42,291 nucleotides of DNA from Candidatus Thioglobus sp. (lineage in GTDB: Bacteria > Pseudomonadota > Gammaproteobacteria > PS1 > Pseudothioglobaceae). Under the pieces are notes generated by a model. It worked only from the letters and a program-made list of their open reading frames with translations. It had not been told where the DNA came from and made no database searches. The position numbers and the translations under genes are program-made. Below are positions 1-8,278 of the stretch, in pieces (the stretch's first letter is position 1; the number at the start of each line of letters is the position of its first letter). The stretch is from contig JAPYSK010000008.1 of the NCBI GenBank assembly GCA_029936515.1, forward strand, positions 1 through 42,291, read 5' to 3'.

Positions 1-1906
1 CCATAAATAAACGCTGCCTATAGGTCGCACCGAATGCGTCTGCTGCCTCCATAGCCTCCTTGTCAACTAAACGAATACCCAAATTTGTTAAACGAACAAT
101 AGGTGGCATTGCATAAATACAAACCGCAATCAAGCCAGGAACCTTGCCTATACCTAACAACATAACAACGGGTATTAGATAGACAAAAGAAGGAATCGTT
201 TGCATGATGTCAAGCACCGGTGTAATCGTTGACTGAGCTCTGTCAGAGCGTGACATCCATATTCCAAGGGGTATCCCAATCGTTAGACATAGCAGAGTGG
301 CAGTAGCTATCATAGTGACAGTAGAGATCATAGGAGCCCACATGTCAAGGAATCCAATAGAAAAGAAGCCTAGTATTACTCCCACTGTAACCTTAACACT
401 TCTGGAACCAACCCAAGCTAGTGCGCCCGCTCCTAATAAAAAAACAGGCCAAGGCGTGGCAAGTAATAGTTGTTCAAATTGAGCTAAAAAGAATAATAAT
501 GGATCAAATATTTTTTCAATAATATCCCCAAACTCTCTCGTAAAGTCTCTAAAGGCTGAGTCAACACAGATACGTGAATTCATCATCACATCACGAGGTA
601 TTGATATAGCGTTATTGACAAACAAAGAAAAGTCAGATACGTTAATTGCGTCAATTACCTGAGTCGATAAAGTCGCAAAATAATCTCCTTGAGTAACGGG
701 GTCAACTGATTGAGTAGACTCAAATTGAGTTTCAATATTTTGAGACAATTTACTGATAGTTGCTGACAAAGTTTCTGGGTCAGTAGAACGAATGGACTGA
801 TATGTTCTATCAAGCCTTTGCACTACTTTATCAAGATTTTTGATTACATTAACCTTTATTTCTGCATAATTACCAACCTCATACTGAGCCGCTAAATCGA
901 TTACTTTTGCACTTAGCTCATTTGTTTTATTAACTAGTGGCATTAATACGTTTTCAACTGAACTAACATCGGTCCTTATAGAAGCTTCTTTGACCGCTTT
1001 AGAGAGAGCTTCAGAATCATTCAATAAAGGTATTAAGTTTGATACAATCTCGTTACTATCAAACATATCTTGTACTTTTGCATGGGTTGAGATACTCAAC
1101 TCATCCAAACTGAAAATCATGTCTTTAGAACCAGAAAAACTCTTATACGTTGAAGCTAAAGAATTTACCTGATCCCTTGTTTGAGAAATTTGCTCAATAT
1201 GGGACTGAACTTCGATATTCGAATTGAGAGAGTCGACCTGACCTATAAGTCCTCGAATTTTCTCGTTTATGAAACCTACCTCTGAAGCGATATCACTCAT
1301 AAACGATGGGGCATAAGTGTCTGCTTTATCAGAGTATTGTTGCGCCAACAATTCAACTTTATTAACAAGTTCACTGGCATTATCGTTACTAATTAGATAG
1401 CGTGAGTTTTCCTCTATATCCTTTAGAATGGGTTCTATATCCTTAAATATAGAAATAACTTGATTGGGTGAATTTATCGAATCAACCCTGCTTGAGAGTT
1501 CTGCAATAGAATTGTTATAAACCTCATATTGAGTAGTTGCGTTAGAGTTAAACTGAGTTCCAAGTTCCTGAGTTTTATTTGCTAGGGCTTGAGACAATAA
1601 TTGAACTTTTTCAAACAGTTCTGCAGCACTATTTACCTCAGTTAGAGGATTTGTTTCATTTGAAAAATCCTTTAAAGTTTGAGCTTTGACACTAGCTCGA
1701 TCTGCAAGTTTGGTATAGTTATCAGTGATTTTGACTAGCTGAGTATAATCTGTCGCACTTAGAGCTTGTGACGTTAAGTCATCTGCCCTTTTAGTCATTG
1801 CTTGAATGAAATTTAGGTCTTTATTGGCAATTCTTAAGTCGCCAATTTCAACTGCAGTTGGAAGGCAATCTAATATACTTTGTTTAGGTATCGGTCTAAC
1901 TGCCAT
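1..1906 (-). CDS. proW: Glycine betaine/proline-type ABC permease with a giant N-terminal extension (partial)
   Basis: My reading of the minus strand gives an open frame of 635 codons from ATG at 1906 that leaves the window at base 1; the C-terminus is missing. Residues from about 483 onward are a ProW/OpuAB permease: hydrophobic segments, then the family-typical stretches LGIW at 547-550, DIMQTIPSFVYLIPV at 566-580, and the EAA-type loop EAADAFGA at 620-627 that contacts the ATPase. It imports a quaternary amine such as glycine betaine across the inner membrane. Residues 1 to about 470 have no membrane segment or signal peptide. They are polar, rich in S, N, Q and predicted helix, and contain a tandem repeat. 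E. coli ProW has an N-tail of only about 100 residues. A GGAG Shine-Dalgarno lies 7 nt before the ATG. The binding-protein gene is directly upstream; an ATPase gene presumably follows beyond the edge. Confidence 0.88.
   Translation of the reverse strand, partial: MAVRPIPKQSILDCLPTAVEIGDLRIANKDLNFIQAMTKRADDLTSQALSATDYTQLVKITDNYTKLADRASVKAQTLKDFSNETNPLTEVNSAAELFEKVQLLSQALANKTQELGTQFNSNATTQYEVYNNSIAELSSRVDSINSPNQVISIFKDIEPILKDIEENSRYLISNDNASELVNKVELLAQQYSDKADTYAPSFMSDIASEVGFINEKIRGLIGQVDSLNSNIEVQSHIEQISQTRDQVNSLASTYKSFSGSKDMIFSLDELSISTHAKVQDMFDSNEIVSNLIPLLNDSEALSKAVKEASIRTDVSSVENVLMPLVNKTNELSAKVIDLAAQYEVGNYAEIKVNVIKNLDKVVQRLDRTYQSIRSTDPETLSATISKLSQNIETQFESTQSVDPVTQGDYFATLSTQVIDAINVSDFSLFVNNAISIPRDVMMNSRICVDSAFRDFTREFGDIIEKIFDPLLFFLAQFEQLLLATPWPVFLLGAGALAWVGSRSVKVTVGVILGFFSIGFLDMWAPMISTVTMIATATLLCLTIGIPLGIWMSRSDRAQSTITPVLDIMQTIPSFVYLIPVVMLLGIGKVPGLIAVCIYAMPPIVRLTNLGIRLVDKEAMEAADAFGATYRQRLFM
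1208..1633 (-). repeat. Tandem protein repeat inside the permease N-terminal extension
   Basis: Residues 92-150 and 175-233 of the permease align without gaps at about 20 identities in 59 positions, counted by eye. Both copies begin with an A-x-E-L-x-x-K-V-x-L-L-x-Q pattern and end with V-D-S-x-N-S-x-x-x-V. The period is 83 residues. A weaker third copy may start near residue 315 (NELSAKVIDLAAQY resembles SELVNKVELLAQQY). The pattern suggests a helical module that was duplicated. Its function is unknown to me. Confidence 0.6.
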
Positions 1907-1922
1907 GTGTCACTCCAATAAA

Positions 1923-1955
1923 AATTGCCCGTAAATATAAAATCTACGGGCAATT
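1923..1955 (-). terminator. Intercistronic hairpin between binding protein and permease genes
   Basis: An 11-bp perfect inverted repeat (arms 1923-1933 and 1945-1955, core ATTGCCCGTA, loop 11 nt) sits in the 78-nt gap between the two importer genes. Read on the minus strand it is followed by a short T-run. It could be a partial terminator or a 3' end-stabilising stem. Either would give more binding protein than permease, as is common in ABC import operons. Confidence 0.6.
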
Positions 1956-1984
1956 ATCAGTACTTATTTTTCTACTTTTCTAAC

Positions 1985-2992
1985 TTATAAAGCAGCTTCA
2001 ACAGAGGCAGCTATGTCAGCGTCAACCCATGCCTTCCATACATCTGCATGATTCGAAAGAAAATGAGTAGCAGCGTCAGATCCAGTACCACCAGTTTCAC
2101 CCATCCAAACAAGCATAGAGTTCATGATAGTACCAGGCCATATACGTGCTGCAAAGTAGTCCATACCTTCTGTTGGTCCGTTATAGAAAAAATTGTCACT
2201 CACCAAAGTGTTGACACGTGACTCAGTCCATCCAGAAATCTGAGGGTCAGAACAACCATCCCAACCAAGAGCAATGCAACTATCCCAGTTATCATTACCG
2301 GCAAATGGCCCTAAGTCAAGAGACCTGAGGTCATATTTACCAACCAATGCAGTTGGATTCCAGTAGTAACCAAACCAGTTTTCACCTTGCTCAGAGGCTT
2401 TCGCAATAGAGCCATCAAGACCAGCTGCTGTACCAGGATCACCTAGTACCCATCCTTTGTCAGCCATTCCATGGGCTCTGAAAAGACTTTGGCTTGCTAA
2501 TTGACAACCCCAACCAGCAGGACAACCCATAAAGAAACCCTTAGAAGGGTCTTCTTTGGAAGGGAATAAATCAGGTCGAGCTATAACATCTTCGACTGTA
2601 ACTAGTTCTGGGTATGCGTCCTGCGTGTAAGGTGTAATCCACCAACCCTCACCTAGACCACTCATTGGCGCAGCATTACCAATATGTATTCTGCCTGCTC
2701 CAACCGCACTATCAACAAGTGTAGCCATCGCATTAGCCCAGATTTCAGCAGCAACATCTGGCTCTCCTGTAGCATCCATTGAAGCCCATGTAGTCATTGT
2801 AGCACCAACTACAAGCTCAACATCACAGCCCATTGCTTCTAACATCGCTTTATCAACATGAGCCATCAAAGATGCTGAAGGCCAGTTCATGTCTGCCATG
2901 GTGATTTTGCCACAGGCAGCATTAGCAGCTGTGCTTAATAAAAATGCTGAAGCAACAGCGCCAAACACTTTCATAGAAAATTTAATATTCAT
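1985..2992 (-). CDS. proX: Glycine betaine-type ABC transporter substrate-binding protein
   Basis: The 335-residue protein has a Sec signal peptide (KVFGAVASAFLLSTAANA, likely cut after residue 25) and the layout of the OpuAC/ProX family of periplasmic quaternary-amine binding proteins. It is rich in tryptophan (for example NWPSAS, EIWANAM, GEGWWITPY, WFGYYWNP), as expected for a pocket that holds a cationic trimethylammonium group in an aromatic cage. Four cysteines at CPAGWGC and in the D-S-C-I / G-C-S-D segment could form disulfides. AGGAG lies upstream of the ATG. It is the first gene of a transport operon with the permease at 1-1906. The exact ligand (glycine betaine, proline betaine, choline or DMSP-like) cannot be told from sequence; the name proX is by family. 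Confidence 0.85.
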   Translation of the reverse strand: MNIKFSMKVFGAVASAFLLSTAANAACGKITMADMNWPSASLMAHVDKAMLEAMGCDVELVVGATMTTWASMDATGEPDVAAEIWANAMATLVDSAVGAGRIHIGNAAPMSGLGEGWWITPYTQDAYPELVTVEDVIARPDLFPSKEDPSKGFFMGCPAGWGCQLASQSLFRAHGMADKGWVLGDPGTAAGLDGSIAKASEQGENWFGYYWNPTALVGKYDLRSLDLGPFAGNDNWDSCIALGWDGCSDPQISGWTESRVNTLVSDNFFYNGPTEGMDYFAARIWPGTIMNSMLVWMGETGGTGSDAATHFLSNHADVWKAWVDADIAASVEAAL

Positions 2993-3052
2993 ATTTTTTA
3001 CTCCTTTTTTTAATAGTATTCAGTGAGCAAAAATTCTCTACACCGAAAGAAG

Positions 3053-3062
3053 ATTATAGCAA
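3053..3062 (-). promoter_or_regulatory. Extended -10 promoter for the betaine importer
   Basis: On the minus strand the sequence TTGCTATAAT (complement of 3053-3062) is a perfect TATAAT with a TGn extension, about 60 nt before the binding-protein ATG. No good -35 box is seen 17 nt further upstream, as is usual for extended -10 promoters. The 195-nt gap 2993-3187 also takes the 3' end of gyrA. That end has only A/T-rich runs and no convincing GC hairpin. Confidence 0.45.
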
Positions 3063-3187
3063 GACATCAATGGCTTTTTGAGTTTTCTTGCGCTAAAAAA
3101 GCTTAAGTATCATTAAATAGAACTCATAATAGAACTTAGATTAAAAAAAATATGTATAAAAAATTAATAGGTTTTTTTTAAATTAAG

Positions 3188-5824
3188 TTACTCTTCTGAC
3201 TGAGAGTCCTCTTTTGGTTTAGAAATCACTTCTGAGCTAGAATCATCTTCTGATTGAACATCGTCTTCTGAATCATCTTCTTCAGATTCTGCAATTTTAG
3301 CTACTGAAACTAGCTTTTCGTCATCTGCTATATTAATTAGAGTAACACCTTGAGTATTCCGTCCAATAATTGATACATCAACTGCTCGAGCTCTAACTAA
3401 GGTTCCTTTATTTGAAATAAGCATCATTTCATCTTCATCAGTCACCTGAATAGCGCCAACAACTTGTCCATTTCTCTCAGACGTTTTAATAGAGATAACT
3501 CCAGAACCTCCTCTCGCTTGAGTGCGATACTCATCCAATTGAGTTCTCTTGCCATAACCTTTTTCAGTTGCTGTGAGAATAGGATCATTAGATTCAGCAA
3601 CGATTAAAGATACCACTTTATCGTTATCAGCTAATCGTATCCCTCTAACCCCTATAGCAGTTCTTCCTACCACACGAACATCTGACTCTCTAAAGCGAAT
3701 AGACTTTCCAGCTGACGAGAATAATAAGATGTCATGCTCACCGGCTGTAATCTCAACACCAACCAATTTATCATCATCTCTTAAGTCAATAGCAATGATG
3801 CCGCCTTTTCTTGGACGAGAAAAGTTTTTAAGTGATGTTTTTTTACAAGTTCCGGTACTCGTAACCATAAATACATACTGATCATCTGTAAATTCTTTTA
3901 CTGGCAAAATGGCATTGATTGACTCATCCTGTTCAATAGGTAGTAGATTAATGATTGGCTTTCCTCTTGAAATTCTTGAAGCCATTGGCAGTTCATAAAC
4001 TTTTAGCCAGTGAACCTTTCCCGTTGAAGAGAAACACAATACGGTGTCGTGTGAATTAGCTACAAATAATTGATCTACAAAATCTTCATCTTTCATTTTT
4101 GTAGCTGCTTTGCCTTTTCCGCCTCTACGCTGAGCATGATAATCACTAAGAGATTGAGCTTTAACATAGCCACCATGAGATAATGTCACAACTCGATCTT
4201 CTTGAGCAATTAGGTCTTCTAGAGTTAGGTCAATCTTGCTTTCAATAATTTCAGTCATTCTAGCTGAGCCAAAATTATCTCTAATTTCAGTGATTTCTTG
4301 TCGAATTACTTCCATTAAAAGATCTGGAGTTTGAAGGATATCAAGCAGTTTTTTAATTTCTTCTAATAACTCATTGAATTCATTAAATATTTTGTCTTTT
4401 TCAAGCCCAGTAAGTCTATGAAGCTTTAAATCAAGAATAGCTTGAGCCTGTTTCTCTGATAATTGATAATCACCATTCTTTTGAAGGCCAAGCTTTGGAT
4501 TTAAATCTTGCGGCTTGAATTGAGACATATCTCTATCACCAATAAGCTCTTGTATAACTGAACCTTGCCATGTTCTTGCAACTAAGCCATCTCTTGCATC
4601 ACTTGGATTAGGTGCAGCCTTTATCAGCTCAATAACTTCATCAATATTGAAAAGCGCTACAGATAAACCTTCTAATAAATGGGCTCGGTCTTTTGCTTTA
4701 TTAAGCTCAAAAATAGAGCGACGAGTAACCACCTCTCTTCGATGAGCAATAAAGGCGCTTAACACAGACTTAAGATTCATTAATTTTGGCATTCCATGGT
4801 CAATTGCAACCATATTGATACCAAAAACAGTTTGCATTTCAGTTAGCTTATATAGATTATTAAGCATAACTTCTGGCACTTCACCTCTTCGAAGCTCAAC
4901 AACCATTCGCATACCATCCTTATCTGATTCATCCCTCAGACCAGTAATACCATCAATCTTCTTGTCTTTGACAAGTTCAGCAATTTTTGTAATAAGTCTC
5001 GCCTTATTAACTTGATAGGGAAGCTCTGTTACAACAATGCTTAACTTATCTTCGCCTTCAACATGGGATCTTGAACGCAAATAAATCTTTCCTTTACCAG
5101 TTTCATAAGCTTCACGAATTCCACTTGCACCATTGATTATTCCGGCAGTAGGAAAGTCAGGACCAGGCAATATTTCTAAAAGCTCATCAACCGTTATGTC
5201 CTCGTTATCAATAAACCTAAGACAAGCTTCAGTAACCTCCAAAAGATTATGAGGTGGCATATTTGTAGCCATACCAACAGCAATTCCTGAAGAGCCATTT
5301 ACTAATAAATTTGGTACACGAGTTGGCAATACTGAAGGTTCACTTTCAGACCCGTCATAGTTATCAATAAATTCAACCGTGTCCTTGTCTAAGTCTCTTA
5401 AGAGCTCATGGGAGAGCTTTGTCATACGTATTTCTGTATAACGCATAGCGGCCGCTCGGTCACCATCAACTGAACCAAAGTTACCCTGACCATCTACAAG
5501 TATATTTCTCATCGAAAATGGCTGCGCCATTCTAACTATAGTGTCATAAACTGCCGTATCACCATGAGGGTGATATTTACCAATAACATCACCGACAATT
5601 CGGGCAGATTTTTTATAAGATTTATTGTAGTCATTACCAAGCACTTCCATGGCGTAAAGAACACGTCGATGGACTGGCTTTAAGCCATCCCTTACATCAG
5701 GCAAAGCCCTGCCAACAATAACACTCATTGCGTACTCCAAATAGGAGTCACGCATCTCATCTTCTATTGTTACTATGGGGTATTTTTCTTCAAAAATTTC
5801 TTCAGAATCGTTATCGTCAGACAT
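3188..5824 (-). CDS. gyrA: DNA gyrase subunit A
   Basis: The 878-residue protein (E. coli GyrA is 875) forms the breakage-reunion half of gyrase and works with GyrB to introduce negative supercoils. The catalytic tyrosine is Tyr129 in [11 protein letters not shown]. The quinolone-resistance region reads [11 protein letters not shown], with Thr90 at the E. coli Ser83 position and Asp94 at the Asp87 position; Thr is a natural variant in some genera, so resistance cannot be inferred. The GyrA box QRRGGKG at 565-571 marks it as gyrase rather than topoisomerase IV, followed by the six-bladed pinwheel repeats. The last 40 or so residues are strongly acidic (E, D, S), like the E. coli autoregulatory tail. 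It stands alone, with its own upstream gap after DAHP synthase. Confidence 0.98.
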   Translation of the reverse strand: MSDDNDSEEIFEEKYPIVTIEDEMRDSYLEYAMSVIVGRALPDVRDGLKPVHRRVLYAMEVLGNDYNKSYKKSARIVGDVIGKYHPHGDTAVYDTIVRMAQPFSMRNILVDGQGNFGSVDGDRAAAMRYTEIRMTKLSHELLRDLDKDTVEFIDNYDGSESEPSVLPTRVPNLLVNGSSGIAVGMATNMPPHNLLEVTEACLRFIDNEDITVDELLEILPGPDFPTAGIINGASGIREAYETGKGKIYLRSRSHVEGEDKLSIVVTELPYQVNKARLITKIAELVKDKKIDGITGLRDESDKDGMRMVVELRRGEVPEVMLNNLYKLTEMQTVFGINMVAIDHGMPKLMNLKSVLSAFIAHRREVVTRRSIFELNKAKDRAHLLEGLSVALFNIDEVIELIKAAPNPSDARDGLVARTWQGSVIQELIGDRDMSQFKPQDLNPKLGLQKNGDYQLSEKQAQAILDLKLHRLTGLEKDKIFNEFNELLEEIKKLLDILQTPDLLMEVIRQEITEIRDNFGSARMTEIIESKIDLTLEDLIAQEDRVVTLSHGGYVKAQSLSDYHAQRRGGKGKAATKMKDEDFVDQLFVANSHDTVLCFSSTGKVHWLKVYELPMASRISRGKPIINLLPIEQDESINAILPVKEFTDDQYVFMVTSTGTCKKTSLKNFSRPRKGGIIAIDLRDDDKLVGVEITAGEHDILLFSSAGKSIRFRESDVRVVGRTAIGVRGIRLADNDKVVSLIVAESNDPILTATEKGYGKRTQLDEYRTQARGGSGVISIKTSERNGQVVGAIQVTDEDEMMLISNKGTLVRARAVDVSIIGRNTQGVTLINIADDEKLVSVAKIAESEEDDSEDDVQSEDDSSSEVISKPKEDSQSEE

Positions 5825-5927
5825 ACAAAAAACCTATAAAAAGAACTAGATTTTATTGTACCCTAGATGGGTTAAAAAATAGCTAAAATTTAGTCATTTT
5901 TAACTAAAGAAAAGTTAAAAAAATGCT

Positions 5928-6983
5928 TTAATTATTGCGAACTTTGACCGACTTTGCCAAGTCCCTCAAAAGCATTTCAGTGTCTCCCCAGCCAATACAA
6001 CTGTCAGTAATACTAACACCGTATTTAAGTGAAGATAGAGGGCCAACTTTTTGATTACCTTCGTTAAGATGAGATTCAATCATAACGCCAAAAATTGAAT
6101 TCGAACCGTTTTCAATCTGTGAAGCTATATTAGCGCCAACTTTTAGTTGATTTTTATATTGTTTTTCAGAATTTGCATGAGAAAAATCGACCATTACTTT
6201 AGAAACTAATCCTTTTTTACTTAAAGCGTCACAGGTTTTTTCAATATGCCCTTCAGAGTAATTCGGCCCATCCTTGCCTCCTCTAAGAATGATATGAGCT
6301 GTCTCATTACCTAGAGAAGTAAAATGGCTAATACCCCCATTCTTATTGACTGAGAGAAGGTGATGAGGACTATTTGCAGATTGAATAGCGTCAAATGCAA
6401 TTTCTAAAGAGCCACCGGTGCCATTTTTGAAGCCAACTGGACAAGACAGTGCAGATGCTAACTCTCTATGAGATTGACTTTCAGTTGTTCTAGCACCTAT
6501 AGCACCCCATGAAATCAAATCGGATAGATATTGAGGGGTTAAAACATCTAAATACTCAACACCAACATGCATATTAAGTTCGCCCAAATCAACAAGCAAC
6601 TTTCTGGCAGTTTCAAGACCTTTATCAATATTAAAACTCTCATCTAAATATGGGTCATTAATTAATCCCTTCCAACCAACTGTGGTCCTAGGCTTTTCAA
6701 AATAAACGCGCATAACGATAAGTAAATCTTCAGATAGCTCCTCTTTTAGCTTTAATAGTTTATTGGCATATTCCATTGCAGCATTAGTATCATGAATGGA
6801 GCAAGGACCAACAAGAACCATGAGACGTTTATCATCGCCATAGAGTATATTTTTTATAGCTTTCCTAGCATTAACTATTCCCGATGCCGCCTTTTCAGAC
6901 AAAGGAAGTTTATCTATAAGATTTTTCGGTGACACCATCGGTGCACTCGAAATAATTCGAACATTATCAGTGTTGTATTGCAT
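5928..6983 (-). CDS. aroG: 3-deoxy-7-phosphoheptulonate (DAHP) synthase, AroF/G/H type
   Basis: This 351-residue class I-alpha DAHP synthase condenses phosphoenolpyruvate with erythrose 4-phosphate, the first step of the shikimate pathway to aromatic amino acids. Recognisable blocks are VLVGPCSIHD, the substrate loop KPRTTVGWKG, RTTESQSHRELAS, GFKNGTGG, ILRGGKDGPNY and VDFSHANSEKQY; these carry the metal- and PEP-binding Cys, His, Glu and Asp residues of the family. Length equals the E. coli isozymes (350-356). I cannot tell which aromatic amino acid inhibits it, so the symbol is by family only. It is the last gene of queD-folE2-aroG, starting 4 nt after folE2. A weak TTTAGT/ACTAAA stem with a T-run at 5885-5908 may end the transcript. 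Confidence 0.93.
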   Translation of the reverse strand: MQYNTDNVRIISSAPMVSPKNLIDKLPLSEKAASGIVNARKAIKNILYGDDKRLMVLVGPCSIHDTNAAMEYANKLLKLKEELSEDLLIVMRVYFEKPRTTVGWKGLINDPYLDESFNIDKGLETARKLLVDLGELNMHVGVEYLDVLTPQYLSDLISWGAIGARTTESQSHRELASALSCPVGFKNGTGGSLEIAFDAIQSANSPHHLLSVNKNGGISHFTSLGNETAHIILRGGKDGPNYSEGHIEKTCDALSKKGLVSKVMVDFSHANSEKQYKNQLKVGANIASQIENGSNSIFGVMIESHLNEGNQKVGPLSSLKYGVSITDSCIGWGDTEMLLRDLAKSVKVRNN

Positions 6984-6987
6984 AGGT

Positions 6988-7779
6988 TTACTTTCGATTT
7001 GTTATCATTGCATAAGCAGAATGATTATGAATAGATTCAAAATTTTCTGACTCAAGTGAATAAAAATTAATTTTTTCATTGCTATTTAGCTCAACAGCAA
7101 TATCTCTGACAATATCCTCTACAAAAGCTGGGTTGTCATAAGCCCTTTCAGTAACAATCTTCTCGTCATCACGCTTCAAAATAGCATAAAGCTCACTTGA
7201 TGCTTTCTGCTCTGCTAAATCAATCAAATCCTCTAAGTATATTACGCTCCCTGCAGTTGCTATTGCTTCGATAGTGATGTGCGACCTTTGGTTATGAGCA
7301 CCATATTTAGAGATACTTTTTGAACATGGACAAAGACTGGTAACTGGTACTTCAACCTTAACAGATAGATTACTTTTTTCATCAACAATACTACCGCTTA
7401 ATGTTGCTTGGTAGTCCAGTAAACTTTGTACACCTGAAGAAGGCGCAGACTTTTTACGAAAAAATGGAAAGTGCACGACAATATGAGCACTATTTGAATC
7501 AAGTTTTTGAGCAACTGTTTGAACTAAATCCATAAAACTTTCAACACTAAAACTGCATTCATTAGCATTTAAAATTTCAATAAACCTAGACATATGCGTG
7601 CCTTTGACATTTTCTGGCAACCTGACAGTCATTGTAAAATTAGCAACCGATGGGAAGGATTCATTATCACGATTGATAAAGTTAATTGGATGCAAAATAT
7701 CCTTTATACCAACCTGGTTAATAACAATATTACGAATATCTTTAGTATTCTGTGTATCTGGAAGTTGTGTATTTTTCAT
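6988..7779 (-). CDS. folE2: GTP cyclohydrolase FolE2 (type IB)
   Basis: The 263-residue protein belongs to the GTP cyclohydrolase IB family (COG1469). It converts GTP to 7,8-dihydroneopterin triphosphate, the shared precursor of folate and of the 7-deazaguanine (queuosine) pathway. The signature region SLCPCSKSISKYGAHNQRSH holds the catalytic/metal Cys150 and the conserved His162 and His167; the N-terminal block SVANFTMTVRLP is also typical. In studied bacteria FolE2 can use metals other than zinc and replaces zinc-dependent FolE under zinc limitation. The gene begins 4 nt after queD, whose product uses the FolE2 product, so a role in preQ0 synthesis is likely. Whether a second folE exists lies outside this window. 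Confidence 0.95.
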   Translation of the reverse strand: MKNTQLPDTQNTKDIRNIVINQVGIKDILHPINFINRDNESFPSVANFTMTVRLPENVKGTHMSRFIEILNANECSFSVESFMDLVQTVAQKLDSNSAHIVVHFPFFRKKSAPSSGVQSLLDYQATLSGSIVDEKSNLSVKVEVPVTSLCPCSKSISKYGAHNQRSHITIEAIATAGSVIYLEDLIDLAEQKASSELYAILKRDDEKIVTERAYDNPAFVEDIVRDIAVELNSNEKINFYSLESENFESIHNHSAYAMITNRK

Positions 7780-7783
7780 TTTA

Positions 7784-8152
7784 TCATTCCGAATAAGTAA
7801 CTGCTGATCTTGGTGTTTCCCAAATGGTAACTTCTTTAACCTTAACGTCTTGATTATTAATTAAAATATCAATTTCTTCAAAAAAATATTTAGCAATATT
7901 TTCCGCAGTTGGATTAAGCACATCAAAAGGCTTAATATCATTCAAATATTGGTGATCTAATCTCTTAACTACCAACTTAGTTTGCTTCTTAATTTCGCGA
8001 AAATCAATGGCAATACCAGATTCGTCTAAAACTTGAGAACCGACAGACACTTCTACTTGCCAGTTATGACCATGAAGTCTAGCACAATCGCCAGGATAAT
8101 CACGTAGGGAGTGTGCAGATGCAAAGTCTGTTACAATTTTTAGGACGAACAT
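7784..8152 (-). CDS. queD: 6-carboxytetrahydropterin synthase
   Basis: The 122-residue protein of the PTPS/QueD fold turns dihydroneopterin triphosphate into 6-carboxy-5,6,7,8-tetrahydropterin, the second step of queuosine precursor synthesis. Zinc-ligand histidines are seen at His14 (ASAHSL) and in the LHGHNW motif (His27, His29); Cys23 in CARLHGH is the QueD catalytic cysteine. The C-terminal TIWETP strand is also conserved. It heads the queD-folE2-aroG operon. The gap to parC is 126 nt and includes a plausible promoter. Confidence 0.95.
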   Translation of the reverse strand: MFVLKIVTDFASAHSLRDYPGDCARLHGHNWQVEVSVGSQVLDESGIAIDFREIKKQTKLVVKRLDHQYLNDIKPFDVLNPTAENIAKYFFEEIDILINNQDVKVKEVTIWETPRSAVTYSE

Positions 8153-8178
8153 TTTCTGAAAAATTGATAAAAAACGGA

Positions 8179-8207
8179 ATTATACCTGTTTGAATGTCAC
8201 TATTCCA
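8179..8207 (-). promoter_or_regulatory. Promoter for queD-folE2-aroG
   Basis: On the minus strand a TATAAT (complement of 8179-8184) is preceded 17 nt upstream by TGGAAT as a weak -35. Transcription would start near 8172, leaving a leader of only about 20 nt before queD. That is too short for a preQ1 riboswitch. The rest of the 126-nt gap shows nothing clear. Confidence 0.45.
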
Positions 8208-8278
8208 CCTACATTAAGTGTGAGAATAGAGCTTAAGATACAAACTAGAAGCCTTCTTGGGCTATATCAAGTATAGAA

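Noticed and set aside
2993-3187. gyrA terminator made of A-run and T-run
   Set aside because: The pairing is only A with T and far apart; not convincing as an intrinsic terminator.
3573-3881. 102-codon plus-strand frame opposite gyrA
   Set aside because: It is fully antisense to a conserved part of gyrA, has no family features, and reflects the low stop frequency of the reverse strand.
8153-8278. preQ1 riboswitch before queD
   Set aside because: The likely promoter leaves a leader of about 20 nt, and no C-rich loop/A-rich tail pattern is seen.
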